DNA from: Petrimonas mucosa
GTDB taxonomy: Bacteria > Bacteroidota > Bacteroidia > Bacteroidales > Dysgonomonadaceae
Length of the DNA: 64,000 nt
Assembly (NCBI RefSeq): GCF_900095795.1
Contig: NZ_LT608328.1
Span: forward strand, 62,001-126,000
Reading direction: 5' to 3'
Shown here: piece by piece, positions 1 to 9,091 of the stretch
How positions within the stretch are numbered: position 1 is the stretch's first letter
Layout: the number at the start of each line of letters is the position of its first letter
Notes under the pieces: generated by a model
What the model saw: the letters and a program-made list of their open reading frames with translations, nothing else
Told to the model about the DNA's origin: nothing
The model's database searches: none
Made by a program: the position numbers and the translations under genes

Positions 1-1169
1 AAGTGATCTGCCCTTCAAGGGAGCTGACCCTCACACCTCGGCAACGGATCGTGGCCTACCGGAGGCTGACCGGAATGGGGGATGTGAAGAGACGCAAACA
101 ATGGGCTGAAAAGATGAACTACAGTTTTAACGAAACCTGCGCTACTGACGGACTTTGTGCCATTGCCTGCCCGGTAGGGATCAATACCGGCAAGCTGGTG
201 AAGGAGCTTCGCTGGAAAGAGAATGGCAAGGTTGCCAAGCGCATGGCAGAGGCGATTGCCAACCACATGGATCTGGTTACCGCCACGATCCGCAACCTGA
301 TGAAGCTGCCCCACGCCATCGCACGCATAACCGGCTATGGCTGGATGGAGTCGGTTGCCCGCGGCATCTACCGGATCGGCGACGGACTCCTTCCCTTGTG
401 GACCAGATATACGCCCACAGGTAGCCGGAAGATCTGCCGCTCGATTTTCCCTGCCGGGCATGGCGATACACCCGAAGTGGTCTATTTCCCCTCATGCGTC
501 ACGCGTTCCATGGGAGGTCCTGCTTTCGGGTTTACAGGGAGTGAAGATGTGCCGTCGAAAATGATCTCGGTTTTGCGGAAAGCGGGCTATACCGTTATCA
601 TACCCGATGGGCGGGAGAAGCTCTGTTGCGGAATGGCGTTCAGCAGCAAAGGGTTTCGCGATCAGGCACACCGGAAGGCGAGAGAGTTGAACGAAGCGTT
701 ATTGCAAGCAAGCCGCAACGGGGAGTTGCCGATAGTATGCGACATGAGCCCCTGTCTGCTTCATATGCGTGAAACAGTCGACAGCCGGCTGAGATTGTAC
801 GACCAGGTGGAGTTTATTCACGATTTCCTGCTGGCGAGACTCAACTTGCGTAAACGGCCGGTGACAGTAGCCATTCACACCACCTGCAGCTCTGCGAAGA
901 TGGGTCTTGAAGAAAAACTGTACACCGTTGCCCTACGATGTGCCGAAAAGGTGGTTACTCCCCAAAACGTCTCCTGTTGCGGATGGGCAGGAGATCGAGG
1001 ATTTTTCTACCCCGAACTCAACAACTCGGCTCTGAAACCCCTTAAACATGATATTGGAGATGCCACCGAAGGCTACTCCAACAGCCGGACCTGCGAGATA
1101 GGGCTGTCGATAAACAGCGGGATAGCCTACAGGTCGCTGGTCTATCTGGTAGACCAGGCATCGGAATAG
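1..1169 (+). CDS. FAD/Fe-S oxidoreductase (D-lactate or 2-hydroxyacid dehydrogenase type), 3' part
   Basis: The visible 388 residues are the C-terminal iron-sulfur half of a large FAD-linked oxidase; the flavin half lies before base 1, so there is no real start here. At the very start CPSREL supplies the last Cys of a first 4Fe-4S cluster. Around residue 46 the pattern C-x5-C-x3-CP (CATDGLCAIACP) supplies part of a second cluster. Two cysteine-rich CCG modules follow, CCGMAF near residue 210 and CCGWAG near 326, as in GlpC/HdrD-type subunits. Fused FAD plus Fe-S proteins of this kind (usually over 900 residues) oxidise D-lactate or other 2-hydroxyacids at the inner face of the membrane and pass electrons on. 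The substrate cannot be read from this part. Confidence 0.85.
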   Translation, partial: VICPSRELTLTPRQRIVAYRRLTGMGDVKRRKQWAEKMNYSFNETCATDGLCAIACPVGINTGKLVKELRWKENGKVAKRMAEAIANHMDLVTATIRNLMKLPHAIARITGYGWMESVARGIYRIGDGLLPLWTRYTPTGSRKICRSIFPAGHGDTPEVVYFPSCVTRSMGGPAFGFTGSEDVPSKMISVLRKAGYTVIIPDGREKLCCGMAFSSKGFRDQAHRKARELNEALLQASRNGELPIVCDMSPCLLHMRETVDSRLRLYDQVEFIHDFLLARLNLRKRPVTVAIHTTCSSAKMGLEEKLYTVALRCAEKVVTPQNVSCCGWAGDRGFFYPELNNSALKPLKHDIGDATEGYSNSRTCEIGLSINSGIAYRSLVYLVDQASE

Positions 1170-1224
1170 CATCCTCCCTGCCCTCAAAATCGGTAAAGGT
1201 AAATCGTAAATCGTAGATTGTTTG

Positions 1225-1232
1225 TATCTTTG
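1225..1232 (+). promoter_or_regulatory. -7 box of the argS promoter
   Basis: TATCTTTG matches the Bacteroidota -7 consensus TAnnTTTG and lies 25 bases before the argS ATG. No TTTG is seen at the usual spacing upstream, so this is a one-element match. Confidence 0.5.
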
Positions 1233-1257
1233 TAACTTTAAATTGCAAATTCACGTT

Positions 1258-3051
1258 ATGAACATCGAGAATATCCTTCAGGCTGCCGTCATCGGCGCAA
1301 TTAAAGAGCTCTACAACGCCGATGTGGATGCATCGCAGATCACGCTTCAGAAAACGAAGAAAGAGTTCAAGGGGCACTACACCCTCGTCACGTTCCCCCT
1401 GTTAAAGATTTCGAGAAAGAATCCCGAACAGACGGCACAGGAGATCGGGAGCTATCTGTTGGAGAAATCACCGCTTCTCTCCGGCTTCAACGTGATAAAG
1501 GGATTCCTCAATCTGACGGTCGCTTCAACGGTATGGCTGAACCTGCTCGGGGAGATCGACAACGACCCAGGTTACGGATTCACGCCTGTTGCCGACGATG
1601 CCCCTCTCTTTATGGTGGAGTACTCTTCTCCAAACACCAACAAACCGCTGCACCTGGGACATATCCGGAACAACCTGCTGGGACATTCACTCTGCGAGAT
1701 ATTGAAAGCCAACGGCAAGCGGGTGGTAAAAACCAATATCGTCAACGACCGGGGTATCCATATCTGCAAGTCGATGCTGGCATGGCAGAAGTGGGGGAAT
1801 GGAGAGACTCCCGAATCGTCGGGGAAAAAGGGTGACCACCTTATTGGCGACTACTATGTCCTTTTCGATAAGGAGTACAAGGCCGAACTGGCCGAACTGC
1901 AGGCCAGGGGGCTGACCAAAGAGGAGGCTGAAGCAGAGTCGGTCCTGATGAAAGAGGCCCGTGAGATGCTGCGTCTGTGGGAAGCCGGCGATGCTTCTAC
2001 GGTTGAGCTGTGGGAGATGATGAACAGCTGGGTCTATACAGGTTTCGACGAAACGTACAAAAAACTGGGCGTTACCTTCGACAAGATCTACTACGAATCG
2101 CAAACCTACCTGGCAGGTAAAGAGGAGGTGTTGCGGGGACTGAAAGAGGGTATCTTCTACCAGCGGGAAGATGGGTCGGTATGGGCCGACCTGACACAGG
2201 AGGGGCTCGATGAAAAGATTCTCCTTCGCTCCGACGGGACTTCGGTATACATGACACAGGACATCGGTACAGCCAAGCTCCGGTTCGACGATTACCCCAT
2301 CGACAAGATGATCTACGTGGTGGGGAACGAACAGAACTACCATTTCCAGGTGCTCTCCATCCTGCTCGACAGGCTTGGTTTCGAGTTTGGAAAGGGGCTG
2401 GTACATTTCTCTTATGGCATGGTGGAACTGCCCGAGGGTAAGATGAAATCGCGCGAAGGTACCGTGGTGGATGCCGACGACCTGATGGCCGAGATGATCC
2501 AGACCGCCCGCGAGACATCGCAGGAGCTGGGCAAGCTCGACGATGTCTCTCCCGAAGAGGCGGAACGCGTCGTCACCATGATCGGGATGGGGGCACTGAA
2601 GTATTTCATCCTGAAGGTCGACCCGAAAAAGAACATGACCTTCAATCCAAAAGAGTCGATCGATTTCAACGGAAATACCGGCCCCTTTATTCAATACACC
2701 CACGCACGGATCAAGTCGGTTCTACGAAAGGCAGAAGAGCAGGGCATCGCGGTCGACGGACCGCTACAGACAGCTCTTGTGCTCTCCGAAAAAGAGGAGG
2801 GCCTGGTGCAAATGCTGGCCGAATTTGCAGATGTAGTAAAACAGGCAGGCAGTGAATTCAACGTGTCGTTGATCGGAAATTACGTATATGACCTGGCCAA
2901 GGAGTTCAACCAGTTCTATCACGATTTCCCGATCCTTCGCGAAAAGGATGAGGCGCTGCGTACGTTCCGGCTGAAACTTTCGAGAAATGTTGCGACAACC
3001 ATCAAGAAGGGAATGTCACTATTCGGCATCGACGTTCCCGAGCAGATGTAA
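1258..3051 (+). CDS. argS: Arginyl-tRNA synthetase
   Basis: Class I aminoacyl-tRNA synthetase that charges tRNA-Arg in the cytoplasm. The 597-residue protein has the usual order: an N-terminal tRNA-recognition domain (about 1-95), the Rossmann catalytic core with the HIGH-type motif HLGH at about 132-135, a KMSKS-type loop (KMKSREG) near 395, and the helical anticodon-binding domain ending in the typical ArgS C-terminus (GIDVPEQM). The frame is open 36 bases further upstream, but the ATG at 1258 gives the conserved MNIENIL-type start and fits the promoter at 1225. It converges on the porin gene with only 5 bases between the stop codons. Confidence 0.97.
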   Translation: MNIENILQAAVIGAIKELYNADVDASQITLQKTKKEFKGHYTLVTFPLLKISRKNPEQTAQEIGSYLLEKSPLLSGFNVIKGFLNLTVASTVWLNLLGEIDNDPGYGFTPVADDAPLFMVEYSSPNTNKPLHLGHIRNNLLGHSLCEILKANGKRVVKTNIVNDRGIHICKSMLAWQKWGNGETPESSGKKGDHLIGDYYVLFDKEYKAELAELQARGLTKEEAEAESVLMKEAREMLRLWEAGDASTVELWEMMNSWVYTGFDETYKKLGVTFDKIYYESQTYLAGKEEVLRGLKEGIFYQREDGSVWADLTQEGLDEKILLRSDGTSVYMTQDIGTAKLRFDDYPIDKMIYVVGNEQNYHFQVLSILLDRLGFEFGKGLVHFSYGMVELPEGKMKSREGTVVDADDLMAEMIQTARETSQELGKLDDVSPEEAERVVTMIGMGALKYFILKVDPKKNMTFNPKESIDFNGNTGPFIQYTHARIKSVLRKAEEQGIAVDGPLQTALVLSEKEEGLVQMLAEFADVVKQAGSEFNVSLIGNYVYDLAKEFNQFYHDFPILREKDEALRTFRLKLSRNVATTIKKGMSLFGIDVPEQM

Positions 3052-3056
3052 ATGGA

Positions 3057-3728
3057 CTAAAAGGCGAGTGCTGCCACCAGATATAATCTCTCCCTGTCGG
3101 GGTTGAAGATGGCGCTGCAGGTGACCGGCAACTGGAATGAAGGGGTAATCTGCAGCTCCTTGGTGGCACTGATGCCTATATTGGTAAGTTTAAGATCTCT
3201 GCTGAGCGACTGCAATCCGTCGCCCCCTCCGGCAAAGAGGGTGATGTTGCCAATTGCATAGGCCACTTCGAAGTATTTGTCGCCCCCTGCCGAACCTGCA
3301 CCCCGCGACTCGTTCAGGACCCAGTTGGCGGAAAAACGAAGCCGGGAGATTTCATAACTGCCGTTCAGCTCAAAGATATGAGACCCTGACTCCTTGCTGA
3401 TATCGAAATAATCGTTCCCGCCTTCCAGGGAGGGAAAGTAGTAATCGGTAACTCCCAGCGATAACCCAAAACCGAAAGTATACCCGACAAAGAGGTCTGC
3501 CTCCATCACGCCGTCGAAAGAGGCCGATCCCCACGCTCCGGCCGAAAACCCGCCCGATTCAAAAACAAGCGAGGGCTGCACCGCCGCATTCGACAAGTAG
3601 AGCCCTCTCCACACGTAGGAACTGACCAGATCGATCCCCGCCTTCCATTTCGATTTCTCCTCCTGTGCCGACAGGGAACTCCAGAGAGAACAAAGCAGCG
3701 TGACTGCAACAACCGTTTTCATTTTCAT
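3057..3728 (-). CDS. Small outer-membrane beta-barrel protein (TorF-like porin type)
   Basis: A 223-residue exported protein with a clear signal peptide ending at SLSAQ (about residue 21). The mature part alternates hydrophobic and polar residues and is rich in Gly and aromatics (SYVWRGLYLS, GAWGSASFDG), ending in a terminal phenylalanine (VAALAF), as expected for an outer-membrane barrel recognised by the BAM machinery. The VSSYVWRG start recalls TorF-family putative porins. A function beyond being a small barrel cannot be assigned. It is monocistronic, with a -7 box at 3773-3780. Confidence 0.7.
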   Translation of the reverse strand: MKMKTVVAVTLLCSLWSSLSAQEEKSKWKAGIDLVSSYVWRGLYLSNAAVQPSLVFESGGFSAGAWGSASFDGVMEADLFVGYTFGFGLSLGVTDYYFPSLEGGNDYFDISKESGSHIFELNGSYEISRLRFSANWVLNESRGAGSAGGDKYFEVAYAIGNITLFAGGGDGLQSLSRDLKLTNIGISATKELQITPSFQLPVTCSAIFNPDRERLYLVAALAF

Positions 3729-3772
3729 AACCTTGAAATAGTTTAATTAGACATAATGAAATAATCACGCCG

Positions 3773-3780
3773 CAAATATA
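3773..3780 (-). promoter_or_regulatory. -7 box of the beta-barrel gene promoter
   Basis: Read on the minus strand the bases are TATATTTG, matching TAnnTTTG, 45 bases before the ATG at 3728. The -33 element is not clear. Confidence 0.45.
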
Positions 3781-3887
3781 ATCATTTTGATCTATATAAA
3801 TAATTTTATCTTACTTTTTATTTATAAATTCAACACATAAATATCATATTAACATCATCAACAGACCCAGTATGGCATCAAGTATTT

Positions 3888-3897
3888 AGGGTCTGCT
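3888..3897 (+). repeat. Left terminal inverted repeat of the IS element
   Basis: AGGGTCTGCT, an exact inverted match to 5512-5521. It lies 13 bases beyond the transposase stop codon. Confidence 0.75.
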
Positions 3898-3910
3898 TAT
3901 TAATTCCCAA

Positions 3911-5363
3911 TCAGGCACACAATTTCATTTGTGGCCCGAGTGGATAAATGTTTATATTTCTCACTATCATTAACTTCTGTAGTAACGAGACAAAATAAGG
4001 TAAGGGAATATCCCTCATATGCCGGATCAGATTCATCACAAAAATGATAGCCCCTATCCAACTCCTTGACGTCGAGGAGAGTCTGGCCCGGATATCATTT
4101 AAACCATATCCACGCTTGCCTTGACCAAACTTCCCTTCAACCTGGTTGCGTTCTGCAGCCTCTCGTCGCTCTTTACGTTTTTGGTATTTGCTCTTGATCT
4201 CTTTTGCCGGCTTTCGTCCCAGTGGTTCCCCGGTGTAGCGGATTCTTTTCTCTTTCAAGAACCGTCTGTTCTCCCGGGTAAGATATATCTTGTCCACCTG
4301 AACCAGCTCCGGATACTTCCCTGTCAGCTTCCTGAAGCGTTCAACCTGTGACTGAAGATCCTGCCCCTCATTGAACGCATCCCAGTGGAAATGATCTACC
4401 CTGGCATAGCCATCCAACAGACTGATGTTGATCTTTGCTCCAAACTCCGTCTTGGCCTTGGCCTTGCCACGGACAATAGGGCGAACATGCGGCTGATGAA
4501 TGCTCACGATGCGATCTTCTACCTGATGGCTCTTCTTCTTGTACATTGTCTCCTGTTGTTCCAGCAGATGCTGGATGACAAAAAAATATTTCAGTTGCCG
4601 CCTCTCGAAAGGAATCGGTTCATCCTTTATGGTGTCCAGCATCTTGTTAATAATCCGTACATCCCGTTTCAGGTAGTTGATCTGCTTGCGTATCGCTTTT
4701 CGTAACACGTAGGCTGGTTTTCTCTTCATTTTCGACACACTCAGGAACTCCTTGCGCGCTGCTCTCCTGTATGTGCGGGGTTTATCCTGAACTCCCGGTT
4801 TCAAACACAGTTTATCAATCAGGTCTTCTGCCTTTTGACGGCCTTCGTTCAACAAATCCAGGTCTGTGGAATACTTGATGTCCGCATCACAGACCGTTGC
4901 GTCCATTTGAAGCTTACCCTTGTTACCCGGATGCGGATCGGGGTCGTCATCATTATCCTTCGAATCCCCATCAACCTCTTTATCTTGTACTCCGGATTTC
5001 AGCTTCAACCCTTTCCTTATCAAATCATCTGTCAATGATTCAAAGACGTCCAGATCGATTCGCTTTCTGATGGATACCAGCAGTGACGGTGTCATCACCT
5101 GTTCATATTCATAGGTGAAAGCTTCGAGACCAAGAAAATACTGCATGTAGAGATTCTCCTGGAATCTCGATCACTCCCCGGTCGTCCGTCTTCATGATGT
5201 GTTTGATGATGATCACTCCCAGCACAAGCCTGGCATCTTTGGTGGTGGCACCCCGGTTGCTTTTGAAGTTCTTGTAATAGAGCCGGGCAAACTCTTCCCA
5301 TGGAACTATTTTTGAAAGAATAACCCACCGGTTATCCTCATCCAGTTTTGCCTCAAAGGGCAT
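3911..5363 (-). pseudogene. Frameshifted IS5/IS1182-type DDE transposase
   Basis: The transposase is split into two reading frames. The first (5363 to about 5160) encodes the N-terminal DUF772-like region (MPFEAKLDEDNRW, then ARLVLGVIIIKH). The second (about 5157-3911) begins within QENLYMQYFLGLEAF and carries the catalytic part. The DDE residues are recognisable: Asp in LQMDATVCDAD, Asp in LVQVDKIYLTREN, and Glu in RNQVEGKFGQGKRGYGL. Dropping one base of the GG pair at 5161-5162 (CC on the coding strand) joins the two frames as RGVIEIQENLYMQYFLG, the expected family sequence. A single-base insertion is therefore the simplest reading, and the copy is probably inactive unless ribosomes or polymerase slip there. 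Total length without the shift would be about 480 residues. Confidence 0.8.
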
Positions 5364-5511
5364 CTTGAACTCTGAAATTGAAAGCTGCCTGGAGCTCTTT
5401 TATCGCATCATAAGATGCAGGGTTTATAAAATAAAAATACTCAATTTCTTGCAGTTATACAAATATTTTAACGATTAATTTACTGATTTTCAGTATGGAT
5501 ATCAATTGTTC

Positions 5512-5521
5512 AGCAGACCCT
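5512..5521 (-). repeat. Right terminal inverted repeat of the IS element
   Basis: AGCAGACCCT, the inverted copy of 3888-3897, on the side where the transposase gene starts. Confidence 0.75.
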
Positions 5522-5533
5522 TCTATGTTGAAA

Positions 5534-5559
5534 ACCGCTGCATGGCAAAGTGCAGCGGT
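5534..5559 (-). terminator. Terminator of the suf operon
   Basis: A perfect 9-base inverted repeat (ACCGCTGCA / TGCAGCGGT) with an 8-base loop. Read on the minus strand it is followed by TTTTC. It lies about 115 bases past the sufS stop and just outside the IS element. Confidence 0.6.
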
Positions 5560-5674
5560 CAGGATAATCTCATGCTACATCAGTCTGCTGACTGCCAAAA
5601 GAAAAACAGTTAATGAAGTGGGGATTGTTCTCTCCAGATCTCCTGAATAGAAGGGTTGGAAGGGTGTTGCAACA

Positions 5675-6889
5675 TCAAAACATCTTCACTATCCGGCGGA
5701 TGCCGTTCACCAGGAGATCGATCTCCTCCCTGGTGTTATAGATGGCAAAGGATGCACGGACCGTTCCCTCGACGCCGAGGCGTCGCATCAACGGTTCGGC
5801 ACAGTGGTGCCCGGTTCTGACAGCGATTCCCATCGTATCGAGCAGCACCCCCATGTCGTAATGATGAATACCTTCCACAAGAAAGGAGATTACACTGCAT
5901 TTATCGGATGCAGTACCGTAGATCTTGAGGTTATCGATAGTGGACAACTGCTCAGTAGCATATGTCAGCAGGTCATGCTCGTACCGGGCAATCTTTTCCA
6001 GACCGATCCGGGAGAGATAATCGAGTGCCGTGGCAAGCGCCGCAGAGCCCACATAGTCGGGTGTACCTGCCTCGAACTTGAAAGGCAAGGCGGCAAAGGT
6101 GGTCTTTTCGAATGAGACTGATGCAATCATCTCCCCCCCACCCTGATAGGGAGGAAGCTTTTCGAGCCACTTCTCTTTACCGTAGAGCACACCGATGCCG
6201 GTAGGACCATAAATTTTGTGTGACGAGAAGACTAAAAAATCGCAATCGATCTGTTGCACATCAACCGCCATATGTTGTACCGATTGCGCAGCGTCAACCA
6301 GCACCGGAACATCGTAACGGTGCGCGATTTCAATGATTTTGCCAATCGGCGTGACTGTCCCGAGGACATTTGAGACGTGCGTGATCGCGATCAGTTTCGT
6401 GCGGGAGGAGATCATCTTCTCCAGCTCCTCCAGAAGGAGCTCGCCCTCATCCGAGATGGGCAGCACCCGTAGCTTAATCCCCGAGATCGTCGCCTGCAAT
6501 TGCCAGGGAACAATATTGGAGTGATGTTCCATCGCAGAGATAATCACCTCATCGCCAGGTTTGCAAAACTCCCTACAGTAAGATGAGGCAATCAGGTTAA
6601 TGGCTTCCGTGGTACCGCGTGTAAAGACAATCTCGTTTGAAGAAGCGGCACCGATAAACTCCTGCACCGTTCTTCTCGATGCTTCGTGCTCGTCGGTGGC
6701 GGCCTGGCTCAAAAAATGTACACCGCGGTGCACGTTGGCATTCACGGAACAATAGATCTCCCGGATCTTGTCGATCACACATTCAGGCTTCTGGGTAGTA
6801 GCCCCGTTGTCGAGATAAACAAGCGGCTTCCCGTGCACCAGACGCGAAAGGATGGGAAAGTCTGCCCGTATGTCAGCTAGATTGATCAT
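5675..6889 (-). CDS. sufS: Cysteine desulfurase SufS
   Basis: PLP enzyme that takes sulfur from cysteine for Fe-S cluster assembly by the SUF system. The 404-residue protein shows the group II desulfurase pattern: LDNGATTQKP near the N-terminus, the MEHHSN motif near 120, DAAQSVQH near 202, the PLP lysine in SSHKIYGPTG near 227, and the catalytic Cys in RTGHHCAEP near 365. The ATG at 6889 overlaps the sufD stop (ATGA) and has GAGGTG 5 bases upstream, so it is preferred over an in-frame GTG six bases earlier. The overlap implies translational coupling to sufD. It is the last gene of the operon. Confidence 0.96.
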   Translation of the reverse strand: MINLADIRADFPILSRLVHGKPLVYLDNGATTQKPECVIDKIREIYCSVNANVHRGVHFLSQAATDEHEASRRTVQEFIGAASSNEIVFTRGTTEAINLIASSYCREFCKPGDEVIISAMEHHSNIVPWQLQATISGIKLRVLPISDEGELLLEELEKMISSRTKLIAITHVSNVLGTVTPIGKIIEIAHRYDVPVLVDAAQSVQHMAVDVQQIDCDFLVFSSHKIYGPTGIGVLYGKEKWLEKLPPYQGGGEMIASVSFEKTTFAALPFKFEAGTPDYVGSAALATALDYLSRIGLEKIARYEHDLLTYATEQLSTIDNLKIYGTASDKCSVISFLVEGIHHYDMGVLLDTMGIAVRTGHHCAEPLMRRLGVEGTVRASFAIYNTREEIDLLVNGIRRIVKMF

Positions 6890-8229
6890 TTGCACACCTC
6901 ACAATTGCCACAACGCATAAGTTCACCCCTGAAACGCTTGTTGATCAGCTGAATGAGCCTATCTTGAAGCATCTCGATACGGACGAGGTCCACTACATCC
7001 TGAGTAAAAGCTACCATCAGGAGCATACGGGCCTCCTCCTCGGGAATTCCACGGGCCTGTAGATAGAAAAGGGCATCCTGGTCGATCTGTCCGGTTGTCA
7101 ACCCGTGCGAGCACTTCACATCGTCGGCGTAAATCTCGAGCTGTGGCTTCGAGAAGATCCTGGCCTCTTCCGAGGTGATCAGGTTCTTGTTGTTCTGGTA
7201 AGCCAGCGTTTTCTGCGCCCCCTTGTCCACCAGGATTCTTCCGCAGAAGACACCTGTCGATCTCTCCTGCAGCGCATACTTGAAGAGCTCGTTACTGTGG
7301 CAGTTGGGAACGGCATGTTCCAAAAATGCGTAGTTGTCGATATGCTGCTCCTTGTCGCAAATTGCCAGTCCCCCGATATGGGCCTCGGCATGTTCTCCCA
7401 GCAGACGGAACCGGTAATTGTTCCGCGTAAAGCCGTTGTGCAGCGTGATCGTTGAGACCGTCACATTGGAATTTTCCGCCTGTTCGGCAAAAACGTTGTT
7501 CAACAACTTCACCTTCACCGAGTTCTCTTCCAGTTCATAAAAATCGACCTGGGCATCCCTACCGGCAACAATTTCCGCAACCTGCGTCACCACAAACTCC
7601 ACCTCATCAACCGTATGGTCACAGACAAGCAGTTTTACGTGGGCATTCTTCTCAGCTATGACAAGGATGCGACGGTTCACGTTCAGATCGACCCCGCCCC
7701 TGAGGATGTTGATCAACTGAAGAGGCTTGTCGACAGTGACATTCTCGGGAACGTAGATTACAAAGCCATCCTGTGCAAACATCGTGTTGTAGGCCACCAC
7801 CCCATTCGCGGAGCAGTCCCCAATTTTAGCATAATGTTTGTTGAAGATGTCGGGATGGGTTTCGGAGAACCGTTGCAGACTGCCTACAAAAACACCGTCA
7901 GGAAGTGGAGCCTGCTGATGACCGTTGGCATAGAACCGGTCGTTTATCAGAAAATAGACGTTGGTGTTGAGGTTGGGCACATCGCACTTGAAAGCTTCAT
8001 ACGGATCGACCGGTATGGGTATGTTCCGCAGGTTCAGCCCTAAATCACCGTCAAATGCGCGAGAGAGATCAGAATGTTTGTAATCTTCAAGTTTCGACGT
8101 GGGAAATCCCAGCCTGCAGAACGCCTCAAAAGCGGCATCACGGTGACGGTTTAATCCCGCCACTGAATTTGCATCGATCTCACTCCGGTAATCGTTGAAT
8201 AAATCGATATATTGTTGTTCAATCATCAT
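6886..8229 (-). CDS. sufD: Fe-S cluster assembly protein SufD
   Basis: Scaffold subunit that normally works with SufB and SufC to build Fe-S clusters. The 447-residue protein has the SufD signature: an N-terminal helical part with SKLEDYKHSDL, then the right-handed beta-helix, and near the C-terminus KCSHGLTTGQIDQDALFYLQARGI, whose His belongs to the conserved SufB/SufD interface. It starts 8 bases after sufC and its stop overlaps the sufS start. A CxxCxVC tail (RCGNCEVC) closes the protein and may bind metal or be structural. Confidence 0.95.
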   Translation of the reverse strand: MMIEQQYIDLFNDYRSEIDANSVAGLNRHRDAAFEAFCRLGFPTSKLEDYKHSDLSRAFDGDLGLNLRNIPIPVDPYEAFKCDVPNLNTNVYFLINDRFYANGHQQAPLPDGVFVGSLQRFSETHPDIFNKHYAKIGDCSANGVVAYNTMFAQDGFVIYVPENVTVDKPLQLINILRGGVDLNVNRRILVIAEKNAHVKLLVCDHTVDEVEFVVTQVAEIVAGRDAQVDFYELEENSVKVKLLNNVFAEQAENSNVTVSTITLHNGFTRNNYRFRLLGEHAEAHIGGLAICDKEQHIDNYAFLEHAVPNCHSNELFKYALQERSTGVFCGRILVDKGAQKTLAYQNNKNLITSEEARIFSKPQLEIYADDVKCSHGLTTGQIDQDALFYLQARGIPEEEARMLLMVAFTQDVVDLVRIEMLQDRLIQLINKRFRGELMRCGNCEVCK

Positions 8230-8237
8230 TTTGCAGG

Positions 8238-8990
8238 TTAGGGATTCACAAGCCAGTCATATCCTCTCTCCTCGAGCTCAAGCGCCAGATCCGGCCCTCC
8301 GGTTTTGATAATCTTTCCGTTGTAGAGCACGTGAACCACATCGGGTTGAATATAGTCGAGAAGCCTTTGATAGTGGGTAATTACAAGCGTAGCCTTCTCG
8401 GGACGGTGCAACGCATTTACTCCGGAAGCCACGATCCGCAAAGCGTCGATATCCAGCCCTGAATCGGTCTCATCGAGGATAGCCAGGGTAGGATCAAGCA
8501 TCGCCATCTGGAAAATTTCGTTACGCTTCTTCTCCCCACCCGAAAACCCTTCATTAACCGAACGGCTTACAAGCTGACTGTCGATACCGAGCAGTTCGCG
8601 CTTGTCGCGCATCAGTTTCAGGAAGTTAGAGGCTGAGATCTGCTCCTCGCCCCTGTACTTGCGCTGCTCATTCAACGCTGCTCGCATGAAATTGACCATG
8701 CTTACCCCAGGAATCTCGATCGGATACTGGAAACTGAGGAAGATTCCCTCCTTGGCCCGGTCGGCAGGATCCATATCGAGCAGCTCCTTGCCGTTGAATG
8801 TAACACTGCCTCGAGTCACCTCGAATTTCGGATTACCTGCAAGAACGGAGGCCAGTGTACTTTTTCCCGATCCGTTGGGACCCATGATGGCGTGAATCTC
8901 GCCCTTATTTACCTCCAGATTGATACCCTTCAGGATCTCTTTATTTTCTACTACTGCATGTAGATTTGTTATCTTCAATAAATTAGCCAT
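8238..8990 (-). CDS. sufC: Fe-S cluster assembly ATPase SufC
   Basis: ABC-type ATPase of the SUF machinery. The start at 8990 (MANLLKITNLHA) gives the usual 250 residues; the frame stays open upstream but that extension is not conserved-looking. Visible motifs are Walker A GPNGSGKST (about 35-43), the SufC-specific signature NEGFSGGEKKR near 143, Walker B LAILDETDSGLD near 168, and a switch His in LVITHYQR near 203. It lies about 100 bases downstream of mlaF, so it may be read from its own promoter or through from mla. No sufB is found beside it, which is unusual. Confidence 0.96.
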   Translation of the reverse strand: MANLLKITNLHAVVENKEILKGINLEVNKGEIHAIMGPNGSGKSTLASVLAGNPKFEVTRGSVTFNGKELLDMDPADRAKEGIFLSFQYPIEIPGVSMVNFMRAALNEQRKYRGEEQISASNFLKLMRDKRELLGIDSQLVSRSVNEGFSGGEKKRNEIFQMAMLDPTLAILDETDSGLDIDALRIVASGVNALHRPEKATLVITHYQRLLDYIQPDVVHVLYNGKIIKTGGPDLALELEERGYDWLVNP

Positions 8991-9091
8991 ATATAAATCA
9001 TTAAAAAGCGGAGACAATACAAATTGCACCGCCGTTTTTCTTACTTGTGGTCTCTTCTGAATAACAATTTTTTCTATCAATTGTTTTTAAC

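Larger units (their letters stand above)
3888..5521 (-). mobile_element. IS5-superfamily insertion sequence, about 1.63 kb
   Basis: The element is bounded by terminal inverted repeats: AGGGTCTGCT at 3888-3897 and its complement at 5512-5521, with imperfect similarity continuing about 8 bases further in. It holds one transposase gene on the minus strand that nearly fills it. No convincing target duplication is visible beside the ends (left ATTT, right TTCT), so either it has decayed or the exact tips are off by a base or two. The element sits between the beta-barrel gene and the terminator of the suf operon, in non-coding DNA. Confidence 0.8.

Noticed and set aside
1687-2703. Long minus-strand open frame (338 codons) inside argS
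   Set aside because: It is antisense to a well-conserved gene, has no recognisable domain and no promoter; frame shadow of argS codon use.
3861-3895. CAGACCC...GGGTCTG inverted pair and a CAGTATGG match near both IS ends
   Set aside because: The order of the pieces differs between the two sides, so it does not read as a second element end or a target duplication; likely chance.
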